Source: a bacterium (GTDB lineage Bacteria > 4484-113 > JAFGCY01). From it: 64,000 bases of DNA. The translations under genes and the position numbers were made by a program. Below the pieces are notes generated by a model. The model was not told the origin of the DNA and did no database searches. It was given only the letters and a program-made list of their open reading frames with translations. This document shows positions 43,401-51,138 of the stretch, one piece after another. Every line of letters begins with the position of its first letter. The stretch's first letter is position 1. The stretch lies in contig JAFGCY010000100.1 in assembly GCA_016932385.1 (NCBI GenBank), positions 1 through 64,000 on the forward strand, read 5' to 3'.

Positions 43401-45025
43401 CGGCGCCTGAACTCGATCTCCCCCAGCCACTCCATTGCCAGGAACGTGTTGATATTGGCGCGCCCGCGATAGTGCTTAAGGAAGTCGCGCCAACGGACCA
43501 AGCCGTGCCAGGCTAGCGGATGCGAGTGATACTGCACCAGCGCCCGCACCAGGTTATACGCGCGCTTCAGCGCTGGTTTACCCCGCGCGGCCCGCCGGAC
43601 CGGCGCCGCGGCCGCCTGCGCCACCGCCCCGCCCAGCCGCCGGCGGTCGGGCAGCACGGACTCACCCAGGACCTCGCGCGACAGCCGCGCGTTGTACAGT
43701 GTGGACAGGCGCCGGTTGAGACGGTAAGCCGTCGGCACGCGGTACCAGTAGTCCAGGTTGGCGTAGTCCCACAGTGGCAGCCACCAGTCCAATCCCCAGT
43801 ATTCGTACGCGCGCATCGAGTTGGTGATGAACTTGGCCTGGCGCTCGGTCATCGACCACGACTCGCCCAGGGCCGCGGAGGAGGAGTACTGCGACAGGTC
43901 GCCAAGACTGGCCAGCACGCGCGCGCTCAGCTGCTCGGCCAGGTCCGGCGGCTCCATGGCCCACTCGCGCAACACGTAATGCAGCTGGACCAGGGCGCGG
44001 GCAACGGCGTCCGGATCACAGCGGTCCTCCTGAAACGCCGGCCAGTCCGGCGGCGTCGGCTTGGGCCGGCTGAAGCACTCCGCGGCGTGCCCCGGCGCGA
44101 CCACGGCATCGCGGACGATCCGGCCGCTTTTAATCAACTCGCCCACCGCTGGCCAGTCCTGGAATACCGGCAATGACGCCAGATTGTCACTGTAGTCGTA
44201 ATACTGAGCGCGCTCGGCGCTGTTGAACCACTGCCGCCAACGGGCGGCGGTGTAGCGGACAAAGGCCCAGCTGATACCCAGCCGCCGCGCCAGCCGCTCG
44301 CCGCTATGGGCGTCGGGGTTGCCCGGCACACCGTAGGAGAACCCCAGGATGTTTTCGTAGCCCGCGCGCCTCAGCGCCATTACGATCCGCCCGGAATCGA
44401 CCCCGCCGGTCAGGGGCACGACGATCTGGCGCCCGCCGGCGTACTCGACCAGCCGCGCGGTCAGCTCGCGCACCACCACGTCCAGTTCGTCCAGCAGCTG
44501 TTCGTCGCCCGGATCGTCGATCACCTCATGCACGTAGCGGTAGTAGTACCCCGTCTCGCAATGCCAGCCGTCTGATGCCGGCTTGGCCGTCAGCAACTCG
44601 GCGCAGCGCAGCTGGCGGATCTCCGGATGCAGGGTCTCGCTGCCGGTGACGTAACCCGCCAGGCGGAAGTCCAGTAGCGCGGCGGGCGCGGGCTTGGCCG
44701 GGCCGAGCCGGTCGGCGATCCAGTTTGCATCGTCGCTGAGATACAGCGCGCCGCCACGTTGGGCGTACAGCAGCGGGATCGAGCGCGCGCGGTCGGTGGC
44801 GGCCATGACCGCGCCGTCCGGCAGCCGTAGCACCGTGGCGAAGCAGCCGTTGGCAGTCTTAAGCAGCGTGACGAGCTCTTCGCGCGAGGCAATCCGCGTG
44901 AGCCGCCGGGCCAGTTGTGCCGGCCGGTGTAAGATGCCGTCGATAAAAGCCGAACCCCGTACGGCCGCGCTGCCATCCTCCGTCCAGCGTTGCGGGCGCA
45001 GATGGATGCAAAGCCCGTCGTTCAC
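43397..45025 (-). CDS. Asparagine synthetase (AsnB)-like amidotransferase, copy 1
   Basis: A 542-aa protein with an N-terminal Ntn-like region and a C-terminal synthetase domain. VPLTGGVDSGRIV (residues ~203-215) is the PP-loop that binds ATP; T replaces the usual S. The start codon is GTG at 45025 in a GTGA overlap with the stop of the gene before. The residue after the initiator is Asn, not the nucleophilic Cys2 needed to use glutamine, so ammonia or another donor is likely, or the N-terminal half only has a structural role. In LPS O-antigen loci such proteins amidate uronic acids; the diamino-uronic acid genes at 32-35 kb make that idea plausible. Tandem with a close paralog. Confidence 0.82.
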   Translation of the reverse strand: MNDGLCIHLRPQRWTEDGSAAVRGSAFIDGILHRPAQLARRLTRIASREELVTLLKTANGCFATVLRLPDGAVMAATDRARSIPLLYAQRGGALYLSDDANWIADRLGPAKPAPAALLDFRLAGYVTGSETLHPEIRQLRCAELLTAKPASDGWHCETGYYYRYVHEVIDDPGDEQLLDELDVVVRELTARLVEYAGGRQIVVPLTGGVDSGRIVMALRRAGYENILGFSYGVPGNPDAHSGERLARRLGISWAFVRYTAARWRQWFNSAERAQYYDYSDNLASLPVFQDWPAVGELIKSGRIVRDAVVAPGHAAECFSRPKPTPPDWPAFQEDRCDPDAVARALVQLHYVLREWAMEPPDLAEQLSARVLASLGDLSQYSSSAALGESWSMTERQAKFITNSMRAYEYWGLDWWLPLWDYANLDYWYRVPTAYRLNRRLSTLYNARLSREVLGESVLPDRRRLGGAVAQAAAAPVRRAARGKPALKRAYNLVRALVQYHSHPLAWHGLVRWRDFLKHYRGRANINTFLAMEWLGEIEFRRR

Positions 45026-46659
45026 GGCCGTTCCCGCCCCGGCCGGGCCGCCGGCTCGAAGCTGAGCCGGCCCAGCCGCTCCAGTGCCAGGAACGAATTG
45101 ATATGCACGCGCCCGCGATAGAGCTTCAAGAACAGCTCACGCGGGATCATGCCGTGCCAGGCCAACGGATGCGTGGCGTACTGCGCCCGCGCGCGGACGG
45201 CGTTGTAGACGGCCGCCACCGGCGGGATGCGCTCGCCGACGCCGCGCAGCCAGGCCGCGCTGCGCTGCAGCGTGGTGCGCCGCCGCGGGTCCGGCGGCGG
45301 CACGTACTCCGCGCCGGTGATCCGCGCCTGCATTCGCGCGATGTGCGTACGGGCGAAGCGCCGCTCGGCGCGGTAGGCTGGCGCCACGTGTGTCCAGAAG
45401 TCCACGAATTGCCGGTCCCAGAGCGGCAGCCACCAGTCATAGCCCCAGTGCTCGTAGCAGCGCACGGCGTTGGTGATGAACTTGGCCTGCCGCTCCTGGA
45501 TGCCCCAGGCTTCGATCGCCGCCGCGGAATCGCAAAATCCGTCCAGCTCGCCCAGCGCCGCCAGGATGCGTGCGTCGATCAACGGTGCCAGCTCGTGCCG
45601 GCGCTGCGACCAGTCCCAGAGGAAATACGTGTAGTTGTAGATCGCGTCGAGAATCACCTCGCGCCGCGGCGCATTGTTCTGGTAGACCGGCGAGCTGGGC
45701 GGCCGGCGCCGGCTGGCCGGAAAGGCATCGGCGCTGTAGCCGGGGACCAGGAGCGCATCCGCCGGCAGCACCCCGCGGCGTTTCAGTTCCCAGACCGCCG
45801 GCCAGTCCTGCAGAATCGGCAGCGAGGCCAGGTTGTCCGCCAGCGCGTAATAGGCCCGGCGCTCCTCGCTGTTGAACCAGGTATGCCAGAGCCGTTCCGT
45901 GTAAGGCACGAACTCCCAGGCCAGGCCGAATTCGGCAGCCAGGCGCCGGCTGGCTTCGGCCTCGTGGTTGCCCGCGCGCCCGTAGGAGAAGGCCAGCACG
46001 TTGGCATAGCCGCGCTCCTTGAGCAGCAGCACGATCGAGCGCGAGTCATAGCCGCCGGAGAGCGGCACGGCGATCGTGCGCCCGTCGGCGACGGCCACCA
46101 GCCGGTCGAAGGCGGAGCCGAGTGCCGCGTCCAGCCTGGGCGCCAGTTCCTCCTCGGGGTATTCGCAGCGCTTGTCGCGGCTATAGCGGAACCAGCGCGC
46201 GGTCTCGATCCCGCCATCCCGCGCCGTCAGCGCTTCGCCGGCCTGCAGTTGCTTGATGCGCCGGTCCAGCGTATCCGGCCCGGTGACGTAACCCGCCAGG
46301 GCGTATTCCTGCTCGCAGGCCGGGTCCAGCTCCAGCCCGCCGAACTGCTCGGCGATCCAGGCCGCGTCGTCGCTGAGATAGACCTGCCCGCCAACGAGCG
46401 CGTAGAACAGCGGCATCGAGCGCGCATGATCGACCGTGGCGTAAATCGCGCCGTCATGCACGACGATGCAGCTGAAGAAGCCGTTGAGTTCCGCCGCGGC
46501 AGCGGCGAACCGCCCGGCGATTGCCGCGTCGCGCAAGTGCTCGCCCAACTGCTGCGTATGCAGCAGCCGGTCGCCGCGGAAGGCCCGTCCGCGCGTGTGG
46601 ACGCCGCCGGCCGCGTGCCAGCCAAGCCCGTCGCGCGTGTGGATCTTCGCCGGTGCCAT
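45022..46659 (-). CDS. Asparagine synthetase (AsnB)-like amidotransferase, copy 2
   Basis: A 545-aa paralog of the next gene, sharing most landmarks: ARSMPLFYALVGGQVYLSDDA against ARSIPLLYAQRGGALYLSDDA, and AVPLSGGYDSRSIV (PP-loop with the standard SGGxDS). The ATG at 46659 was chosen because the N-terminal domain starts here (MAPAKIHTRDG); an upstream in-frame start at 46746 lies in the repeat-rich gap. There is no Cys after the start, so it lacks the glutaminase nucleophile too. The two genes overlap by four bases and are probably a recent duplication that then diverged. Predicted to amidate a carboxyl group, for instance on a uronic acid of the surface glycan. Confidence 0.82.
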   Translation of the reverse strand: MAPAKIHTRDGLGWHAAGGVHTRGRAFRGDRLLHTQQLGEHLRDAAIAGRFAAAAAELNGFFSCIVVHDGAIYATVDHARSMPLFYALVGGQVYLSDDAAWIAEQFGGLELDPACEQEYALAGYVTGPDTLDRRIKQLQAGEALTARDGGIETARWFRYSRDKRCEYPEEELAPRLDAALGSAFDRLVAVADGRTIAVPLSGGYDSRSIVLLLKERGYANVLAFSYGRAGNHEAEASRRLAAEFGLAWEFVPYTERLWHTWFNSEERRAYYALADNLASLPILQDWPAVWELKRRGVLPADALLVPGYSADAFPASRRRPPSSPVYQNNAPRREVILDAIYNYTYFLWDWSQRRHELAPLIDARILAALGELDGFCDSAAAIEAWGIQERQAKFITNAVRCYEHWGYDWWLPLWDRQFVDFWTHVAPAYRAERRFARTHIARMQARITGAEYVPPPDPRRRTTLQRSAAWLRGVGERIPPVAAVYNAVRARAQYATHPLAWHGMIPRELFLKLYRGRVHINSFLALERLGRLSFEPAARPGRERP

Positions 46660-46679
46660 GAGTGGAGTAGATGATACAT

Positions 46680-47030
46680 GCTGCGAGGGAAGCTTAAGCG
46701 ATAAGCGTAAGCGTAAGCTCGGTAGGGCGGCCGTCGCGGCTGCCATCCCCGGGCCGCCAAGATGGCGGCGCTCCAGTAGAGCAACCCCCCGTGCTTGCGG
46801 ATACTGGTGAAAGTAGAAAGTAAAAGTAGAAAGTTCTCACCAGGCTAAACCTCGATGGTGTGGGGAGGATTTCGGTTGAAGTTGATTCTTCACTTTGACT
46901 TTCCACTTTCCACTTTGACTTGTTGATTTGGGTGCAGCAGTAGACAGGCAGCGCGCAACCCCGCCTTGGCGGGGTTGCGCTGCTGAGGTAGCGTAAGCCC
47001 CCGTGCTTGCGGGCAAGAGAGGCATGAGGA
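46680..47030. repeat. Second mosaic of palindromes and short repeats in a 494-bp gene-free gap
   Basis: The gap 46660-47153 carries GCCGCCA-AGA-TGGCGGC (46753-46769), nearly identical to the hairpin at 30666-30682, and a perfect 13-bp stem GCGCAACCCCGCC/GGCGGGGTTGCGC (46953-46980). CCCCCGTGCTTGCGG occurs twice (about 46788 and 46998). ACTTTGACTTTCCACTTTCC (about 46894) recalls the tract at 30186. AAGCGTAAGCGTAAGC (about 46702) recurs as part of a short segment at 50341. TATAAT at 47050-47055 is a likely -10 for the gene at 47154. Confidence 0.65.
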
Positions 47031-47153
47031 AATGGGATATTGAGACTGCTATAATCAGCTGGGGATAGTGCACTCCGTCCTGCGAAATCGCCAACCATGT
47101 CGAGTCTGGCCATACGATCGAAACTGTTACTACAAGCAAGTGGAGTGTGAAAC

Positions 47154-49718
47154 GTGTCAGGTTTGCCGCCGGAGTTTCGGTGGGCCGAACAGCACCGTTG
47201 TGAACTGAACCGGCAGCTGCAGTGGCGGGCGTTAACACCCGAGCAATACGCCACCGCTCTGCATGCACTGCGCGTGGTCGACCGGCGGGGTCTCACCTGG
47301 CAACCCGATCCCGCTTCGCCGGGCTGGCTGTGCTGGGACGGGACGCGGTGGCAAAGCTCCGATCCGGCTGGGCAGCAGCAGGCAGCCGCCGGCTACACGC
47401 ACGAACCGCCCGGCCGGCGCCGGCGGTCCCGTGGGCTGCTCGCGGTGGCCTGTCGCGGCAGCCGCGGCCGGGTTCCCTTGCGGCAGCGCCCGCGGCACTG
47501 GTGGGATGCGCTGTCGGTCTGGACCGGCATCCTGGCCGGCTTGGGCTGGCTGGCTTACGCGTCGTTCAATCGACTTGCACCGATGCGCGTGTTGGACTCA
47601 CTCAGCTCGCTGCAACTCGAGAGCCTGCCGGCGTTGGTGTTGTTGTTACTGCCGGTCCTGCTGTTACTGGCACGCCGCACATTGCTGGCCCGGCTCAATC
47701 TGCTCCTGCTGCGCTTCGACCCGTGGCCGGCCGGCGTCAAAATCATCGTGGCAATCATGAGCTTGTCCGTCACCGTCGCGGCCGGTTGGGCGGCAATCGG
47801 AGTGCTCCAGACCAGCCCGACACTGGCCGCCTGGGCAAACCTGGACCTCGCCACGCCGCTGATACTGGCTGCGATTCCCGCGCTGTTCGTGCTCTTTCGC
47901 CGCGAAACTGACCGGCTGCTGGGGCCCCTGGCGCGCCTGTTGCGCCCCATCCCCCGCTTCATGTTGATCAGCTTGGCGCTGGCGCTGCCGTTGGTGTTCA
48001 GCTACCTGCTCGCCAACGTGATACCGTTCACAGCCGGGGGGCTGCTCAAGTGGAATCTCATCCTCAGCGCGAGCGCGTCTTACCTGTTGCTGCGCACGCC
48101 CGCGGGAAGCCCTCAACGTACGGGCGGCCGGTTGCCGGCGGCCGCCGGCGTCTGGCTGGCGATGGGCGGAATGCTCATCGTCGAGCTGCTGTTCGACGAG
48201 CACACCGCCTGGGCCTATACGTATGACGATTCAACTGCTTTCGACAGCGGCCTCTGCACCTGCAGCGTGGCTCGAGCGCAAGCCGCCGCCGCGGCGGAGC
48301 TGGGCGTGATCGGTACCGCCGGCGGCGAGATCGCCCGCAACCTGTCCGGAGCCGCTCAAACGCCCGAGCCGGCGGATCGCACGCGGCTTCTAAGCGGCGG
48401 CCGCGCGCTGGAGTGGTTGCGCGCCAACGGCTTCCTCGATGGGAACAATCGCTTCACGGCGGCGTTCCAGTCCTGGTACGAGCGGCTGCCCGCGGATGAG
48501 TCGCCGAGTGATCTCAACGGAGTCGCGGGCGTATTCGATCCGGCTGCCGGCACGGTGCCCGGCGCCTTGACGATTGCGGTGACCGACCGGCGTACGCCTA
48601 CCGCGCCTGCTAACCACCTTACTCACTCGGCACCGGTAGTTGTCAGCCCGCCAGCTGCGGCTGAGCAGCTGACACCACCGGAGCCGGAAACCAATGCCCC
48701 GCCGGTTACCGGTCCGCCGCCACGGCGCGATACCGTACCACCGGTAACCCCAGTGCCACCGCCTGAGGCAACAACACCGCCCGTTGAACCGCCGCCGCCC
48801 GTCCAGCCCGTCCCGCCTCCCGCGCCGCCGCCGCCGCCCGTACACGCCACAGAGCCGGCCGCGCCAATTCCAATCGACAACCAGCCTGATCTAGACGATC
48901 TCAACCTGTTAGCCGGTCTGCAATCAACCCAGGCGGACCTGATCCGCTGCGCCGGTTACGGCGGGGGCGTTTCGCTGGGCGACATTTCGCGCTGGCTCCA
49001 CAAACAAGGCGACCGGATTCGCGCTCCGTTTGAATGGATCGCCGACTGGTATAAAAACGATTGGCTGAAAACCTGCGAACAGACGCAAATCACCGAAAAA
49101 CACCGCCTGCCGGAACGCATCGTCAAGCACGGGCTGTACGACACATCGCGCGAATCGTTGCTGCAACAGGGCGTCCGGCAGTCTATAATCAACGCCGGTG
49201 TCAAGCCCGAAGTCGCCGACGAAGTGCTGAAGCGGGTTGAGGCGGAAGGCGCGGAGGATGCGCAGATGGCGCGGCTGGCCACCAAGCTGCTGCGTTCGGT
49301 CCGGGCCCTGCACCAGGGCGCCCAGGCGGGGGTGGAAGGCGGATTGAGCTCGGGAGCGGCCGCCGCGGGTCACGACGTCATCGGTCCGGATCCCACCGCG
49401 ATCGTCGAACGGATGGCCCTGGCCCAGCAGTCCAATTACCAACACGCGGTCGACCGCTGGCGCGACACCCAGGATACCGCCCGTTGGGTGCAAACGGGCG
49501 CGGGGGTCACCAGCCCGCAGTCGACACAGGATGTCGACAGGCTGCTAAGCGACCTGCGCCAGGATCAACGGCTGCTCAAGAAGCAGCTCGGTTATGACAT
49601 GGACAGGATGCGTGACAGCGCGGACATGCGGCAGATGTGGCGCGAGGAGCAGGCGCTCAAGGATCTGCGCCGCGAATGCGCCGACCTGAACGTGCTGCGC
49701 CGCGCGCGCGGCAGATAG
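47154..49718 (+). CDS. Polytopic membrane protein with N-terminal WDG module and proline-rich linker
   Basis: An 854-aa protein of unknown function. Residues 1-73 form a soluble module (TPEQYATALHALRVVDRRG then TWQPDPASPGWLCWDGTRW). About seven membrane helices follow (~118-345; for example WAIILAG-type stretches such as LPALVLLLLPVLLLLA and VKIIVAIMSLSVTVAAGWA). Residues ~480-590 are Pro-rich low complexity (PPPPVQPVPPPAPPPP). The C-terminal ~250 residues are helical and charged. GTG at 47154 is the start, with TGGAG nine bases upstream. It is followed 20 bp later by a second gene whose product has a matching N-terminal module, so the pair probably works together. Confidence 0.75.
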   Translation: MSGLPPEFRWAEQHRCELNRQLQWRALTPEQYATALHALRVVDRRGLTWQPDPASPGWLCWDGTRWQSSDPAGQQQAAAGYTHEPPGRRRRSRGLLAVACRGSRGRVPLRQRPRHWWDALSVWTGILAGLGWLAYASFNRLAPMRVLDSLSSLQLESLPALVLLLLPVLLLLARRTLLARLNLLLLRFDPWPAGVKIIVAIMSLSVTVAAGWAAIGVLQTSPTLAAWANLDLATPLILAAIPALFVLFRRETDRLLGPLARLLRPIPRFMLISLALALPLVFSYLLANVIPFTAGGLLKWNLILSASASYLLLRTPAGSPQRTGGRLPAAAGVWLAMGGMLIVELLFDEHTAWAYTYDDSTAFDSGLCTCSVARAQAAAAAELGVIGTAGGEIARNLSGAAQTPEPADRTRLLSGGRALEWLRANGFLDGNNRFTAAFQSWYERLPADESPSDLNGVAGVFDPAAGTVPGALTIAVTDRRTPTAPANHLTHSAPVVVSPPAAAEQLTPPEPETNAPPVTGPPPRRDTVPPVTPVPPPEATTPPVEPPPPVQPVPPPAPPPPPVHATEPAAPIPIDNQPDLDDLNLLAGLQSTQADLIRCAGYGGGVSLGDISRWLHKQGDRIRAPFEWIADWYKNDWLKTCEQTQITEKHRLPERIVKHGLYDTSRESLLQQGVRQSIINAGVKPEVADEVLKRVEAEGAEDAQMARLATKLLRSVRALHQGAQAGVEGGLSSGAAAAGHDVIGPDPTAIVERMALAQQSNYQHAVDRWRDTQDTARWVQTGAGVTSPQSTQDVDRLLSDLRQDQRLLKKQLGYDMDRMRDSADMRQMWREEQALKDLRRECADLNVLRRARGR

Positions 49719-49738
49719 CCCGAAGTATAGGAGCAGGC

Positions 49739-50317
49739 ATGCCAGCGGAGCTCGAAAACAACCAGTCTGATCAAGCGCTCCGGCAGCTGGCCGCGGCGGT
49801 CCTGGCCCAGCGCGAGTACAGCCTGCTGCTGACGCTGCTCAGGCAGCAAGCCGCGGCGGGGGAGTTGGCGGAAGCCGATTTCGCCGTGCTGCTGTATCGC
49901 CTGGTGGCCGAGGACCTGGCCGGCGACCGCTGGACCTACGCGCCGGCCAGCGGCAGCTGGTTCAAGGTAACCGAGGATGAATGGGCCGAAGGCGAACCCC
50001 GGGGACCGTTGCTGGTCGTCCTGCCGACGGGCTGCGCGGAACTCCTGTCAGGCTTGACGGCGCGTCTCGGCGCAATCGAAGCCGAAGTCCGCGCCCAGCA
50101 TTACCAGGCCAGCCACAGTGGCGTCACGGCGCCCGCCGCGCAAGCACCGGCGTTTTGCCAACGCTGCGGCAGCCGCCTGTCTGCGACTCTGAAGTTCTGC
50201 ACGCAATGCGGCGCCGCTGCCAAGCCACCCGCCGCCCAGCCGTGCCCGCGCTGCGGGACACCCGTGGATCCCGGGACAGCCTACTGCGGAGCCTGCGGCA
50301 TGCACCTACGCGATTGA
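49739..50317 (+). CDS. Double zinc-ribbon protein with N-terminal W-G module
   Basis: A 192-aa soluble protein. The N-terminal ~90 residues have the same layout as those of the previous gene (LAEADFAVLLYRLVAEDLAG then RWTYAPASGSWFKVTEDEW). Two zinc ribbons end the protein: CxxC at Cys140/143 with Cys154/157, and Cys169/172 with Cys183/186, the usual double zinc ribbon arrangement. The ATG at 49739 is preceded by AGGAG; an upstream ATG at 49637 lies inside the previous gene. The pair may connect a membrane complex with zinc-dependent protein binding, but I do not recognise a named system. Confidence 0.83.
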   Translation: MPAELENNQSDQALRQLAAAVLAQREYSLLLTLLRQQAAAGELAEADFAVLLYRLVAEDLAGDRWTYAPASGSWFKVTEDEWAEGEPRGPLLVVLPTGCAELLSGLTARLGAIEAEVRAQHYQASHSGVTAPAAQAPAFCQRCGSRLSATLKFCTQCGAAAKPPAAQPCPRCGTPVDPGTAYCGACGMHLRD

Positions 50318-50363
50318 GTTCGGCCGTCGCGGCTGCGGGCTTACGCTTAAGCTGGGTGTTTAC

Positions 50364-50436
50364 TGGGCCCGGCAGGATTCGAACCTGCGACCAAATGATT
50401 ATGAGTCATCTGCTCTAACCGCTGAGCTACGGGCCC
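50364..50436 (-). tRNA. tRNA with CAU anticodon (tRNA-Ile2 more likely, or elongator tRNA-Met)
   Basis: On the minus strand a 73-nt cloverleaf: acceptor GGGCCCG pairing with CGGGCCC, D-arm TAGCTCAGCGGTTAGAGC, anticodon loop CTCATAA (anticodon CAU), T-arm GGTTCGAATCC. CAU can belong to Met or to Ile2, whose C is changed to lysidine by TilS. The GACTCATAATC stretch and GGTCG variable region are closer to E. coli ileX than to an initiator tRNA, and the cloverleaf lacks the three G-C pairs below the anticodon that mark initiator tRNAs. CCA is not encoded. Confidence 0.93.
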
Positions 50437-50507
50437 ATGTCCTCCGATTGTAACCGTGGCCTAGACACACGGTCAACGCTTGCCTGCCAAGCCGGCGCCT
50501 GACCGCG

Positions 50508-51098
50508 CTAGCCTTCTCCCGCCCCGCTGCCGAGGTCAGCGCCGTCGCCACCGCCGTCCGCGCCGGTGTCGCCCGGGCCATCGGCTTCAGTTCCGGCTTC
50601 GCCGCCTTCACCCTCGCCGTCGCCTCCTGCAGCGGTCCCGGCGGCCGCGGCCTTGATCGCTTCAACGTCCGGCGGGGCCAGTGTCGCCGGGAACAGCCCG
50701 TAGGCGTTGACCTCCTTGTCGCTGCCGAGGTAGACGCACCACCTTCGCCCGGCCTTGACCCAGCGCACCGGCTCCAGTCCGGCCAGCACCGGTCCCAGCG
50801 CGGGATCGGCCACCGTATAGGCGAACTCATCCTGCTGGGTGATGTAGATGCTTTCGCCGGCGATCTCCGGATAACGGTCGCTGGACTTCTTGGCTTTCAG
50901 CGCCGCGTCGTAGTCCTTGAGCGTGCCGGCCGTTTTCAGCAGCTGGCGGTAGGCCGGCGTGTTAAACGAGCTGAACGCCTTATGCGGCCGGCGGCCGATC
51001 AGCGTGTTGTAGTAATCCACGGCGCGGTTTTCCAGCGATTGCTCGATCACACCGCAGCCGGCAATCAACAACACCAGTACTAGGGGTAACAAGCGCAT
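50508..51098 (-). CDS. Small lipoprotein with low-complexity acidic tail
   Basis: A 196-aa lipoprotein: signal MRLLPLVLVLLIAGC with Cys15 as lipidation site. Residues ~20-140 look like one small alpha/beta domain (SLENRAVDYYNTLIGRRPHKAF; VRWVKAGRRWCVYLG), similar in pattern to NTF2-like secreted domains. The C-terminus is Gly/Asp/Glu-rich (about residues 157-196) and probably disordered. It lies 40 bp downstream of the LpxL-like gene on the same strand. A TATAAT ends five bases before its ATG, so its own transcript would begin at the ATG with no leader. Function unknown. Confidence 0.75.
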   Translation of the reverse strand: MRLLPLVLVLLIAGCGVIEQSLENRAVDYYNTLIGRRPHKAFSSFNTPAYRQLLKTAGTLKDYDAALKAKKSSDRYPEIAGESIYITQQDEFAYTVADPALGPVLAGLEPVRWVKAGRRWCVYLGSDKEVNAYGLFPATLAPPDVEAIKAAAAGTAAGGDGEGEGGEAGTEADGPGDTGADGGGDGADLGSGAGEG

Positions 51099-51103
51099 AC
51101 TTG

Positions 51104-51132
51104 ATTATATCCACAAGCGCCGCCGCGCGCGC
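51104..51132 (-). promoter_or_regulatory. Candidate leaderless promoter for the 51098 lipoprotein
   Basis: Minus strand: TTGCGC (51127-51132), 17-bp spacer, perfect TATAAT (51104-51109). The first transcribed base would fall at about 51097-51098, the A of the ATG. No Shine-Dalgarno site precedes the ATG. Confidence 0.5.
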
Positions 51133-51138
51133 AACAGC

